From: Acidobacteriota bacterium
Lineage (GTDB): Bacteria > Acidobacteriota > Terriglobia > Acidiferrales > UBA7541
DNA length: 64,000 bases
Direction of reading: 5' to 3'
NCBI GenBank assembly: GCA_003225295.1
Contig: QHYZ01000055.1
Coordinates: 80,541 to 144,540 of the forward strand
The position numbers and the translations under genes are program-made. The notes beneath the pieces are model-generated. The model did not search any database and was not told where the DNA came from. It saw only the letters and a list, made by a program, of their open reading frames with translations. Below are positions 38,700 to 47,465 of the stretch, piece after piece; within the stretch, counting starts at the first letter, position 1, and each line of letters opens with the position of its first letter.

Positions 38700-38715
38700 C
38701 TGCAAGCGCTTGCAG
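38700..38715. promoter_or_regulatory. LacI-family operator palindrome, site 1
   Basis: CTGCAAGCGCTTGCAG is a perfect 16-bp palindrome with the central CG typical of LacI-family operators. It covers the predicted transcription start of the minus-strand GH127 promoter, the position expected for repression. Confidence 0.8.
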
Positions 38716-38719
38716 TGAG

Positions 38720-38749
38720 AACTTACTGCTCATCTCGTGTCTCTGTCAA
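38720..38749 (-). promoter_or_regulatory. Predicted sigma-70 promoter of GH127-araA
   Basis: On the minus strand a consensus TTGACA (38749-38744) is followed after 18 bases by TAAGTT (38725-38720). The start point would fall in operator site 1. The -10 is only partly consensus. Confidence 0.5.
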
Positions 38750-38808
38750 GGAGACTGGCTTTCTGACCGATCGCCAATATAAGGGTATCATCTCCGGAGC
38801 ATCGACTC

Positions 38809-38824
38809 CTGCAAGCGGTTGCAG
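38809..38824. promoter_or_regulatory. LacI-family operator palindrome, site 2
   Basis: CTGCAAGCGGTTGCAG differs from site 1 by one central base and is framed by GACTC and AGTC, extending the symmetry. It lies 109 bases from site 1, a distance suited to repression by looping. The remaining part of 38825-39161 has no supported gene. Confidence 0.72.
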
Positions 38825-39161
38825 AGTCCCCATGTGCGCTGCCATAGCGATGGACCCCTCTCGGCGGGCCAGATAGCCCTTTGTGCGCGGTGTGGACGGA
38901 CGGCAGTCCTGTTGTTTTCGCCACTCGTCATGATGGTGGTGGGACCCTTTGCCGTGCGCGAAAGATCATTGACACGGCTCCCACCATGTTTTCATTGCCG
39001 ACCGTGTCATGGGCCAATGGATGTGCACAAATTGCCATCGACCCGCGACATGGCACGAAGAGCGCACGACTGGTACGTGACCTTATGCGATACATCGGCG
39101 CAAACATTGTGCTTGTGGAGAACGCGCTGATAATATTCGGCAGTTGAGACGAGGCTCCGGT

Positions 39162-40901
39162 TTGAATTCGAAACTTCAGAGGGAATGGCAGAATTATCTT
39201 TCTCGCAGGCGGTTCCTCGGCATGGTGGGGCGAGCGACAGCATACAGCTTGATGCCGAGGGCCGTCTCGAGTTTCCTACAAGCTGCGCCACCTTCAGGAT
39301 CCAAACCCTTGCCTGACTTTGGGGAGATTCCTCCTTCCGCGAGCGGCATCACCTGGGTGCATACCGCGGGGCTGTCGTTCTCCAAGTACTTGCCGGAAAC
39401 GGCCGGCGCGGGTTGTGCCTTCCTCGACTACGACAACGACGGCTGGATGGATATCTACCTAGTGAACAGCGGCAAGTGTGACTTTTATACGCCGCCGCAG
39501 CGGCTGCGAAACGCCTTGTACCACAACAACCGAGATGGGACGTTTACCGATGTCACTGAAAAAGCCGGTGTGACGGGAAACGCGTACGGAATGGGCGTGG
39601 CCGTGGGTGACTACGACAACGACGGGTTCCCCGATATCTACGTGACTCAGTATGCGCAGGGCATCCTCTACCACAATAATGGAGATGGCACGTTTACGGA
39701 CGTGACTGCTCAAGCCGGGGTGTGTACGCCCGGTTGGAGCACCAGTGCGGTCTGGTTTGACTACGACAACGATGGGCGACTGGATTTGTTTGTCCTCCAG
39801 TTTGCACAGCTCGACAAGACCATCTGGTGCGGGAACAAGCTATCCGGCGAGAGGTGGTATTGCCACCCAAGCTTTTACAAGCCCATGCCTTGTTGGCTCT
39901 TTCACAATAACGGTGACGGGACTTTCACCGACGTCAGCAAAGCGTCCGGTATCGATCGATCGCTGGCGAAGGGATGGGGAGTGGTCGCCGCGGACATCAA
40001 CAATGACGGGTGGATGGACCTCTTCGTCGGCAACGATACGGTTCCCAATTTTCTGTTCGTCAATCGAGGGAATGGCCGGTTCGATGAAATCGGAGCACTT
40101 TCTGGCGTCGGCTACAATCCCCTCGGTCGCGCACGCTCTGGGATGGGGGTGGATGCCTGCGATTACGATCAGGACGGATGGATGGACCTGTTCGTTGCGA
40201 ATATTGACCACGAGAGGTTCTCGCTCTATCACAACGACCGGGATGAAACCTTCACGGATGTCGCACCGGCTTTTGGAATTGCCTCTGGGACGTTATTGTT
40301 GAGTGGTATGGGCCAGAAATTCTTCGACTACGACAATGACGGGAACTCCGACCTGCTTCTTTGCAACGGCCACCCCGAACTGAACGTCGACAAGATGGTT
40401 CCCGGCGTGACCTATGCTGAGCCCATGATGCTGTACCGTAACACGGGCCGAGGGTTTGAAGATGTGAGCAAGCAGAGCGGGCCCGTCTTCTCGAAACGGA
40501 TTGCCGGCCGGGGTCTGGCTGTCGGCGACTTCGACAACGACGGATCGGTGGATGCGCTGGTCTCGGTGAGCAATGACGCTCCCATCTTGTTGCGGAATAA
40601 CCGAGGGTCGCAGAACCACTGGCTGGGGATTCACCTGGTCGGGAGAAAATGCAACCGCGATGCTGTGGGCGCCAAAATGACGTATCGCGCCGGCGACCTT
40701 GAGCGCCATCAATTCAAGGTTGGTGGCGGCAGCTATCTCTCCTACCACGACCCACGGATTGTGCTAGGACTCGGGCCTCGAACCAAGATTGATTGGCTCG
40801 AAGTGAAATGGCCGCAGCCCAGCGGCAGTTCAGAACGGTTGAAGAATCTGCCCATCGACCGGTACATCAAGATTGTTGAAGGTGAAGGGCAGTGGAAGTA
40901 G
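39162..40901 (+). CDS. Tat-exported CRTAC1/ASPIC-UnbV protein with FG-GAP-like repeats (copy 1)
   Basis: The 579-residue protein has a twin-arginine signal (SRRRFLGMVGRAT), then repeated VCBS/FG-GAP-type calcium-binding units with motifs such as FLDYDNDGWMDIYLVNSG, VGDYDNDGFPDIYVTQY and FDYDNDGRLDLFVL. It ends with an ASPIC/UnbV domain (NHWLGIHLVGRKCNRDAVGAK, GGGSYLSYHDPRIVLGLG). These proteins fold as propellers and are probably binding proteins for polysaccharide or other ligands. I chose the TTG at 39162 because GAGG lies 7 bases upstream; a TTG at 39144 is the alternative. It is divergent from the GH127 gene and closely resembles the copy at 47466. Confidence 0.85.
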   Translation: MNSKLQREWQNYLSRRRFLGMVGRATAYSLMPRAVSSFLQAAPPSGSKPLPDFGEIPPSASGITWVHTAGLSFSKYLPETAGAGCAFLDYDNDGWMDIYLVNSGKCDFYTPPQRLRNALYHNNRDGTFTDVTEKAGVTGNAYGMGVAVGDYDNDGFPDIYVTQYAQGILYHNNGDGTFTDVTAQAGVCTPGWSTSAVWFDYDNDGRLDLFVLQFAQLDKTIWCGNKLSGERWYCHPSFYKPMPCWLFHNNGDGTFTDVSKASGIDRSLAKGWGVVAADINNDGWMDLFVGNDTVPNFLFVNRGNGRFDEIGALSGVGYNPLGRARSGMGVDACDYDQDGWMDLFVANIDHERFSLYHNDRDETFTDVAPAFGIASGTLLLSGMGQKFFDYDNDGNSDLLLCNGHPELNVDKMVPGVTYAEPMMLYRNTGRGFEDVSKQSGPVFSKRIAGRGLAVGDFDNDGSVDALVSVSNDAPILLRNNRGSQNHWLGIHLVGRKCNRDAVGAKMTYRAGDLERHQFKVGGGSYLSYHDPRIVLGLGPRTKIDWLEVKWPQPSGSSERLKNLPIDRYIKIVEGEGQWK

Positions 40902-40988
40902 GCGCAAGGAAGTAAGCAGTTCGCGCACAGAAGTGAGTCGCTTAACCAGCAGTGACGAGATTCAATTGTCCGCTAGGTCCGTCAGCCT

Positions 40989-41984
40989 TTAGTGCGGCTG
41001 TGGCGCGCCCTGGGTGGATGCCGAACCCAGTTTCAACTTTTCCTCGGCTTCGAGCTGGAGAGTCCTCTGTCTCTCTGCTTCCTGCTGGTTTCCAATCCGT
41101 GAGTAGGCGATAGCAAGTTGATAGTATCCTGCGGGGTCCGCAGGGGTTAGCCGGACATATTTCTTGAGAGCATCGATCGCCTCCGTAAACCTGCCCACCG
41201 CGTTGAGCGCCACCCCGAGCCCAAGGTAGGGCTGCGCCAGACTCACGTCGAGTTCCGTGGCCCGGGAAAAATGTGGGATGGCCTCATCACTCTTCATCGC
41301 CCTCCAGGCAAGGTCTCCAAGCATGTACTCTGCTGCGGGTGAAGTTGGATTGACTTGCAGCTCGGCCTCGAATTCTCTCCTGGCTTCCTCGCTAGCCGTC
41401 GGGATCTTGGCAAGAATGATTTGACCGAGTTGGTAATGAACGCCAGGTTGTTTTGGGTACTGCTCCAGAATCCTGCGGTATTTCGCTGTGGCGCTTTCGA
41501 AATCTCCACGCGCCTGATAGGCCTCGGCCATGAGCACCTGAGCTTCAGCAGAGGAGGGAGCCCTCACAGTGAGCTTACGGGCGGCACGATTGGCCAGTTC
41601 GGAGTAATAGCGTGAAGTAATGTAGAGCACCTTGGAATCGTCGGGAAACTCGTGGTTCAGCAAGAGGAGTGATTCGACGACCACATCAGCCTGGTCGACA
41701 CTCATTCCACATTGCGCCCTGGCCATCGCGGCCCTGTAGCGAAGCTGCTTATCAACGGGAGCGGGGATGGATTCTCTCAAAATTGTGAGCGCCTCGGGAC
41801 ATTTGCCCTTCGAAGCAAGATCCACACCCCGCTCGATGCGCGCTGGCGAAGAGCTCCCCTCCGACATCTTCCGTTCTGCCTGGGCGCCAAGCAATTCCCC
41901 AGGGGTTCCGCAAACGAGAGCGGCAACCATCATTACCGAAGCAGGTCTGACGTAAGAGGGCCTATGTGCTCGATCTCGTAGCAT
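40989..41984 (-). CDS. TPR protein, exported (copy 1)
   Basis: The 331-residue product has a signal-like N-terminus (VMMVAALVCGTPGELLGAQ) and about six tetratricopeptide repeats, visible as AEAYQARGDFESATAKYRRILEQYP, GDLAWRAMKSDEAIPHFSRATELD and GLGVALNAVGRFTEAIDALKKYV. It is a close paralogue of the TPR gene at 46479 (shared CPEAL, YRAAMA and EEARREFEAEL segments). TPR domains serve as protein-protein scaffolds, so it may hold receptor and CRTAC1 proteins in the periplasm. It converges with CRTAC1 copy 1. Confidence 0.82.
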   Translation of the reverse strand: MLRDRAHRPSYVRPASVMMVAALVCGTPGELLGAQAERKMSEGSSSPARIERGVDLASKGKCPEALTILRESIPAPVDKQLRYRAAMARAQCGMSVDQADVVVESLLLLNHEFPDDSKVLYITSRYYSELANRAARKLTVRAPSSAEAQVLMAEAYQARGDFESATAKYRRILEQYPKQPGVHYQLGQIILAKIPTASEEARREFEAELQVNPTSPAAEYMLGDLAWRAMKSDEAIPHFSRATELDVSLAQPYLGLGVALNAVGRFTEAIDALKKYVRLTPADPAGYYQLAIAYSRIGNQQEAERQRTLQLEAEEKLKLGSASTQGAPQPH

Positions 41985-42210
41985 GATTCTCCATTATATT
42001 CCGATTGAACAAGCGACGATAGAAACGCAGTGTGAGAGAGGTGTCCGCTCTCAAGGTGATTTGGCCGCTGGTTGAACAGTGGATGGAGAAGGTTAGAACT
42101 TCAGTGATCGGCTCAGTAAGCGCACCCCGATTGCTTTTTTCCAACGGTCTCGTCGTCTGGAGTGTTCGGATCGCGCAAGGAGAAGTTTCCCCCGTAAGGG
42201 AGGACTGGTC

Positions 42211-42226
42211 CTGCAAGCGCTTGCAG
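42211..42226. promoter_or_regulatory. LacI-family operator palindrome, site 3
   Basis: CTGCAAGCGCTTGCAG is identical to site 1. It lies 7 bases upstream of a TTGACA -35 element before the receptor gene, where a bound regulator could activate or block the promoter. Confidence 0.8.
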
Positions 42227-42233
42227 AAAGTGC

Positions 42234-42263
42234 TTGACAAGCCTTCGAGATGAAGAGTAAAAA
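42234..42263 (+). promoter_or_regulatory. Candidate sigma-70 promoter of the receptor gene
   Basis: TTGACA at 42234-42239 is followed at 18 bases by TAAAAA. The -10 is weak; a perfect TATAAT at 42285-42290 is an alternative -10 but lacks a good -35. Confidence 0.45.
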
Positions 42264-42282
42264 GCCCCCAACGGAGTAATTC

Positions 42283-42297
42283 TGTATAATTTATACA
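42283..42297. promoter_or_regulatory. 15-bp palindrome over a TATAAT box
   Basis: TGTATAATTTATACA is a perfect palindrome around a central T and includes a consensus TATAAT. It sits 24 bases before the receptor start codon. It may be a second operator; the similar TGTATAATATAT occurs near 52341. Confidence 0.5.
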
Positions 42298-42320
42298 TGG
42301 CTCCGGCTCAGGAGGGTGTG

Positions 42321-45300
42321 ATGGCGCATAAGTGGGGTGTTTGTGTATTGGTACGCCGAAATCTTGGGTTGTTCTTATTGGCTCTCTTCTGCGGTGCTCC
42401 GGTCTCGTGGGGGCAGATAACCTCTCAGGGGACTATCGCGATTAAAGTTCTCGACCAAAGCGGAGCCGTTGTTCCGGGAGCCAACGTGAAACTGGAAGAC
42501 CTATCGTCAAACAACGTGCGGACCGCCGTTACGGATTCCACGGGGGTGTGCTCATTTGTGAGTTTGTCGATTGGGACTTACAAGCTGACGGTGAGCAAAG
42601 CCGGCTTTCAAGAGCAAGTTTTTGAATCGGTGTCCGTGCAAGCCACGCGCACGACCGACATTAATGTCTCGTTGACGGTGGGCACACAAGCCGCGGAGGT
42701 CAAGGTTGTCGAGCAGGCGCCTGTGGTCGAGAGAACATCGAACGCCATCACTGGTGAGATTGATTTAGGACAGATCGAAGAACTGCCCGTCATAGGCCGC
42801 AACATCGCGCAATTGTCCCGGATCGTTCCGGGTGCCGTTACCAACCCCAGTCAGGGCCAAACGACCTGGAATGGGATGCCGCTGGCCGCCACGGGGAACA
42901 ATATTGACGGGGTAATCGCGACAACCAGCCGCATGAAGTTCGGCGGTGCCTCTCAGCCTCTCGTCCAGGCGCGCATTGAGGACATGGAGGAGATGACGGT
43001 CCAGACCGACCAACTTAACATGAACACGGGGTACGGACAGTCGAATTTCCAGGTTAACTTCGTGACTCGCCGCGGAAGCAACGCGTTCCACGGGCGCCTT
43101 TTCGACGACCACCGAAATTCCGCATTGAACGCAAATAGCTGGGTGAACGACGCTGGCGGCGCGCTGAAACCAAAATTCCACCTGAATGACTTTGGCGGCA
43201 GCATCGGTGGACCAGCCTTAAAGAACAAGTTGTTTTTCTTCGGAACGTTTGCCATGTCCAAGCAACCCGGCTCTTATAATACGAGCACGTCGACAGCTAA
43301 CAATTCCACAGGCGGCGCAAACTTCCCCACGCAGGCGGCGCAGGGGGGTGACTTCACCTGGTCCGACGCCAACGGATCGCACACCATCAATCTTCTGACG
43401 GACGTCGCAGCACCCGCAGGTCTACCTTCCACGGTGAATCCAGTGACCCTTGGTCTGTTCAAAAACATCGACAGTTCGCTGGCCGGGGGAACGGTCACAA
43501 CAACTGCCCTGCCATATATCAACAACATTAGTTTTTTGCAGCAGTCTCCCATCACGAAGTACTACCCGACCGTGCGGGTCGATTACAACATCAAAGACAA
43601 CCTGCGAATGTACTTCTCGTGGAACATGACGAAGTCTAACCAGCCCGGTGCCACACCGCCGCCTTACCCAGGTGCCGCATTCAAGAGTTTTGGGGCTTCG
43701 AATCAAGACGAGTATTTCACGGCCGCAATTGGCTTTGACTGGACCATCAAGCCGACCATTGTTAACCAGTTCCGGGGCGGATATCTGTTCAATCGTGGGA
43801 AGTTCGGATATGACGCCAGCCCGGGATGGCTTACAAATCCGCAGATCAACTGGCCAGGTTCGGTTGGTAGTTCGGGCCAAGTGTTCGACAATCATCTTCC
43901 CATCACAACACTTTATCCGCTTGTGAACGCCGCGGATAATGTTTCCTGGCAGCGCGGCAAGCACCTTCTGAACTTTGGATTTTCGTACTATCGCGAGCAA
44001 GACCACTACTACAATGCGCCGGCGGGGTTCCCCTTCAACGATATCGGCCTGGTCACCGACGATCCGGCAACGACGGCGATTGAAAACTACTTTGCGACCA
44101 ACTTCCCGAATGCTTCGTCAACGGATCGGTCCAACGCCGAAGATCTGTACGCGGTCTTGCGGGGCAGGATCAGTTCCGTCAATCCCGGCGGCGCAGGCTT
44201 CCCGTACGATGTCAAGGCGGGAAAGTACAGTACGACGGTGGGGGGTTACAACCTCAACGAGCTGCAATCGGCTTGGGGTTTGTTCTTCCAGGATGGCTGG
44301 CGATTGAAGTCGGATCTCACCGTGAATCTGGGGCTTCGTTGGGATTTCACGGGGGACGACCATGACCTGACCGGTGCCTACCACAGCGCCGACCCGGTCG
44401 GGATCTGGGGGCCGTCCGGGGTTAACAACATCTTTAAGCCTGGGGTTCTAACCAGCGACCCGGCGGGCCTAGACCCGACCTACGTTGGGAGAGTACATGT
44501 TTACAAACCCTGGAATGTCAGCCCGCAGCCTTCGATCGGCCTTGCCTGGAACCCGACTTATAAAGACGGGTTTATGGGGAAGATATTCAGTGGTGGTAAG
44601 ACCGTGGTTCGCGCAGGCTTTGCCCTGCGCCGTTTCACTGAACCCTACCAGTTCTTCTGGAACTCGGCGTCGAACTCCGGCTATGCGTTTTATCAAGCCT
44701 TCAACCTAAGCCCCGTCACTCCCGGCGCGCCACTTCCGGCCACAGGAGGGTACTATGCCGGAAGTTATGAGTTGGGCAACGCCCAACCGGCGCCGTACAC
44801 GCTAAGCCCTCCCACCTACCAGAATGTCATTCCTGAGTCCAATGAAACCTTCTTCGGTTACTGGACGGGAGTGAACGGCATCAATCCCAACATCCACCAG
44901 CCCTATGTGGAGTCCTGGAACCTGGGCATTCAGCGTGAAGTTGGCCAAAGTAACGTCATCGAAGTCCGCTACCAGGGGAACCGCAGCGTTCACCAGTGGG
45001 TCAAGCTGAATCCGAACGAAGTGAATATCTTCGAAAACGGATTTCTGGCTGAATTCAAGCTGGCACAACAGAACCTGGCTATTAACCAGGCAAACGGAAA
45101 CGGAAATACGTTTGCAAACAACGGATTGCCCGGACAATCTCCGCTGCCGATTCTTACTGCTGCATTTACAAACCCAGGCGGATTGGATCCGGCAGGGTTC
45201 TCTAACGGGACGTTTGTGAATTACCTGAATAACGGACGGGCGGGAGACTTCGCAAGCTCACTGGCGGGTTCCTCCACTTACCTGTGCAATCTGGTCGGAA

Positions 45301-46259
45301 GCGCGAATTTTTCGCCCTGCGCGATCAACGGTACAGCGAATCCAGGGCATGGCTATCCCATTAACTTCTTCCAGGCCAATCCGTACAATGCGGGCAAGGC
45401 GACCGGCTATCTAACGGATCCGGGGTTTGGCGACTACCATGCCCTTCAGGTGGATTGGCGTCAGAGACGGTGGCACGGCATGCAATTTGAAGCAAACTAC
45501 ACTTGGAGCCATACGTTGGGCGTCCAGCCGGGGAATACGTGGACAGGAGCATTCCGGCTCTTTTCCATGCGTAACTTGCGCCAAAGCTACGGCCCCACGC
45601 TGTTTGATATCCGGCACGTCTTCCATGCCAATGGCACTTATGATTTGCCTTTCGGCAAGGGTAAGGCCATGGCCAACCGCGGAGGAGTTTCCGACAGAAT
45701 CGTGGGGGGCTGGAGTATTGGAACCATTTTGACTTACCAGACCGGCCTGCCTTCGCAGTTGATCGGCGGATACCGCACTACCAATGGTCCTGCTGCAACT
45801 CCCTTTGGTGATGGGCCGGGCGGCTTTGACCTGGGCGACGGCGGCGTGGTCTTGACGGGCGTCACGGTATCGCAATTACAAAATGGAATCGGGGTATTTT
45901 CCGCTCCGGGGAAAACCTATGGGTTCGGACTGGATCCGACGAAGTATATTGGCAGCAGTGGCTCGAATAGGGCTTTCATTTCGCCCAACACTGCTGCTGG
46001 GACATCGTCGGGTAATCCGTTTATCTATGGCCCGCATGAATTCTTCCAAGACATGGCCATTACCAAGAGCTTTCGCATCCGCGAAAATCTACGTTTCAGT
46101 TTCCAAACGGAACTCGTAAACGTGTGGAATCACCCGGTATGGGGCAGCCCCAACACCAGAATCCAAAGTTCGGGATTCGGACAGACCAATGTGATTCGGA
46201 ATCTCGCGACTGGCGCCATTGAACGCCAGATCGGGTTCCGGGCCAACATCGAATTCTAA
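42321..46259 (+). CDS. Oar-like TonB-dependent receptor (carboxypeptidase-regulatory domain type)
   Basis: The 1312-residue protein has a signal peptide (LGLFLLALFCGAPVSWGQ), an N-terminal CarboxypepD_reg domain (IAIKVLDQSGAVVPGANVKL, SIGTYKLTVSKAGFQ), a plug-like region (LPVIGRNIAQLSRIVPG), and a large barrel. The C-terminus ends with Phe (IGFRANIEF). It belongs to the acidobacterial and myxobacterial Oar-like group, thought to import glycans or other large substrates. The ATG at 42321 is preceded by AGGAGG at 5 bases; an in-frame ATG eight codons earlier (42297) lacks a site. A LacI-type operator lies upstream and a long terminator follows, with TPR and CRTAC1 genes downstream. Confidence 0.93.
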   Translation: MAHKWGVCVLVRRNLGLFLLALFCGAPVSWGQITSQGTIAIKVLDQSGAVVPGANVKLEDLSSNNVRTAVTDSTGVCSFVSLSIGTYKLTVSKAGFQEQVFESVSVQATRTTDINVSLTVGTQAAEVKVVEQAPVVERTSNAITGEIDLGQIEELPVIGRNIAQLSRIVPGAVTNPSQGQTTWNGMPLAATGNNIDGVIATTSRMKFGGASQPLVQARIEDMEEMTVQTDQLNMNTGYGQSNFQVNFVTRRGSNAFHGRLFDDHRNSALNANSWVNDAGGALKPKFHLNDFGGSIGGPALKNKLFFFGTFAMSKQPGSYNTSTSTANNSTGGANFPTQAAQGGDFTWSDANGSHTINLLTDVAAPAGLPSTVNPVTLGLFKNIDSSLAGGTVTTTALPYINNISFLQQSPITKYYPTVRVDYNIKDNLRMYFSWNMTKSNQPGATPPPYPGAAFKSFGASNQDEYFTAAIGFDWTIKPTIVNQFRGGYLFNRGKFGYDASPGWLTNPQINWPGSVGSSGQVFDNHLPITTLYPLVNAADNVSWQRGKHLLNFGFSYYREQDHYYNAPAGFPFNDIGLVTDDPATTAIENYFATNFPNASSTDRSNAEDLYAVLRGRISSVNPGGAGFPYDVKAGKYSTTVGGYNLNELQSAWGLFFQDGWRLKSDLTVNLGLRWDFTGDDHDLTGAYHSADPVGIWGPSGVNNIFKPGVLTSDPAGLDPTYVGRVHVYKPWNVSPQPSIGLAWNPTYKDGFMGKIFSGGKTVVRAGFALRRFTEPYQFFWNSASNSGYAFYQAFNLSPVTPGAPLPATGGYYAGSYELGNAQPAPYTLSPPTYQNVIPESNETFFGYWTGVNGINPNIHQPYVESWNLGIQREVGQSNVIEVRYQGNRSVHQWVKLNPNEVNIFENGFLAEFKLAQQNLAINQANGNGNTFANNGLPGQSPLPILTAAFTNPGGLDPAGFSNGTFVNYLNNGRAGDFASSLAGSSTYLCNLVGSANFSPCAINGTANPGHGYPINFFQANPYNAGKATGYLTDPGFGDYHALQVDWRQRRWHGMQFEANYTWSHTLGVQPGNTWTGAFRLFSMRNLRQSYGPTLFDIRHVFHANGTYDLPFGKGKAMANRGGVSDRIVGGWSIGTILTYQTGLPSQLIGGYRTTNGPAATPFGDGPGGFDLGDGGVVLTGVTVSQLQNGIGVFSAPGKTYGFGLDPTKYIGSSGSNRAFISPNTAAGTSSGNPFIYGPHEFFQDMAITKSFRIRENLRFSFQTELVNVWNHPVWGSPNTRIQSSGFGQTNVIRNLATGAIERQIGFRANIEF

Positions 46260-46290
46260 CCTCGGACAGGCCAGCTCATTGCTGACCTGC

Positions 46291-46356
46291 AAAGGCATTC
46301 ACTGGGCAAGACTTCCCCGACACCCCGGGAAGCTCAGTGAATGCCTTTCTTGTTTT
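46291..46356 (+). terminator. Long branched intrinsic terminator after the receptor
   Basis: A perfect 14-bp stem, AAAGGCATTCACTG paired with CAGTGAATGCCTTT, encloses an inner CTTCCC/GGGAAG hairpin and is followed by CTTGTTTT. It should reduce readthrough into the TPR gene. Confidence 0.88.
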
Positions 46357-46478
46357 GCAGGGCTGTTTTGCAGGAAGGCGACGCGGCATTTGCCTCTTTG
46401 TTTAGGTGGAAACCGCATCAGCGCGGCGGTGCATCAAACGTAAGAGAGTTTCCTCCAAGTGGGTTATATTGCGGAATT

Positions 46479-47420
46479 ATGATTAAACTGGTTTGCCTCA
46501 CGCTGCAGGTTCCGCTGGCCGTGATTTTGTCGGCCAGTTTCCTCGCAGCCCAGACTGCAGAAAAGGCCCCAGAAGGAGCTACTTCCTCCATTGAGCGTGC
46601 GATCAACCTCACCGCCAAGGGGCGGTGTCCGGAGGCGCTTCCCATATTGAAGAGGTCGATTTCCCGTATGACGGACAAGCAGCTGGAGTACCGTGCCGCG
46701 ATGGCGACGGCGCGTTGCGCCATGAGCCTTGATCAGGCGCAAACGGCCGTCAATGCTTTGTGGATCCTCAAGCGCGACTTTCCGACAGATCCCGAAGTCC
46801 TCTACATTATGACGCACTACTTCTCGCAGCTTGCTACGCGGGCGGCTCAGGAAATGGCTGACGTCGCTCCTACTTCCTATCAGGCCCACGAACTTGAAGC
46901 GGAATCCCTCGAGTCGCAGCAGAACTGGGACGCCGCCGGAAATGAATATCGAAAGATTCTTGAACAGAACCCCAACCTGCCGGGGATTCATTACCGGCTG
47001 GGGCGCGTGGCACTTTCGAAGACCGAGTCTGCGGCGAACACCGAAGAAGCCCGAAAAGAGTTTGAAGCGGAGTTAAAGATTGATGCGAGCAACGCGGCAG
47101 CCACCTTTTGGCTGGGAGAGATCGCACGGCGCGCCGGAGAATGGGATGAAGCAATTTCGCACTTCGGGACCGCGGCAAGATTGGATTCGGGGTTTGCCGA
47201 AGCATTCCTCGCCCTGGGCATGTCGTTGAATTCCGCCGAACGCTTTTCGGAAGCCGTCGCCCCTCTGGAGCGCTACGTGAAGATGCTGTCGGCGGACCCT
47301 GCCGGACATTACCAGCTTTCCATCGCCTATGCGCGCACCGGGCGTAAAGAGGACGCTGTTCGCGAGATGACCATTCAACGGCAAGTCTCCGAGAAGAATC
47401 CAGGCGGGGTCCGGCCGTAG
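46479..47420 (+). CDS. TPR protein, exported (copy 2)
   Basis: The 313-residue product has a signal peptide (LTLQVPLAVILSASFLAAQ) and TPR units (AESLESQQNWDAAGNEYRKILEQNP, GEIARRAGEWDEAISHFGTAARLD, GMSLNSAERFSEAVAPLERYV). It closely matches copy 1 at 40989. The ATG at 46479 opens the signal; an earlier in-frame extension is not signal-like. CRTAC1 copy 2 begins 45 bases downstream on the same strand, suggesting an operon and a shared periplasmic complex. Confidence 0.83.
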   Translation: MIKLVCLTLQVPLAVILSASFLAAQTAEKAPEGATSSIERAINLTAKGRCPEALPILKRSISRMTDKQLEYRAAMATARCAMSLDQAQTAVNALWILKRDFPTDPEVLYIMTHYFSQLATRAAQEMADVAPTSYQAHELEAESLESQQNWDAAGNEYRKILEQNPNLPGIHYRLGRVALSKTESAANTEEARKEFEAELKIDASNAAATFWLGEIARRAGEWDEAISHFGTAARLDSGFAEAFLALGMSLNSAERFSEAVAPLERYVKMLSADPAGHYQLSIAYARTGRKEDAVREMTIQRQVSEKNPGGVRP

Positions 47421-47465
47421 CCGAAGCGTGCGGCGCTGCGCTGCATACGTAAACCAGGCGGGAAA

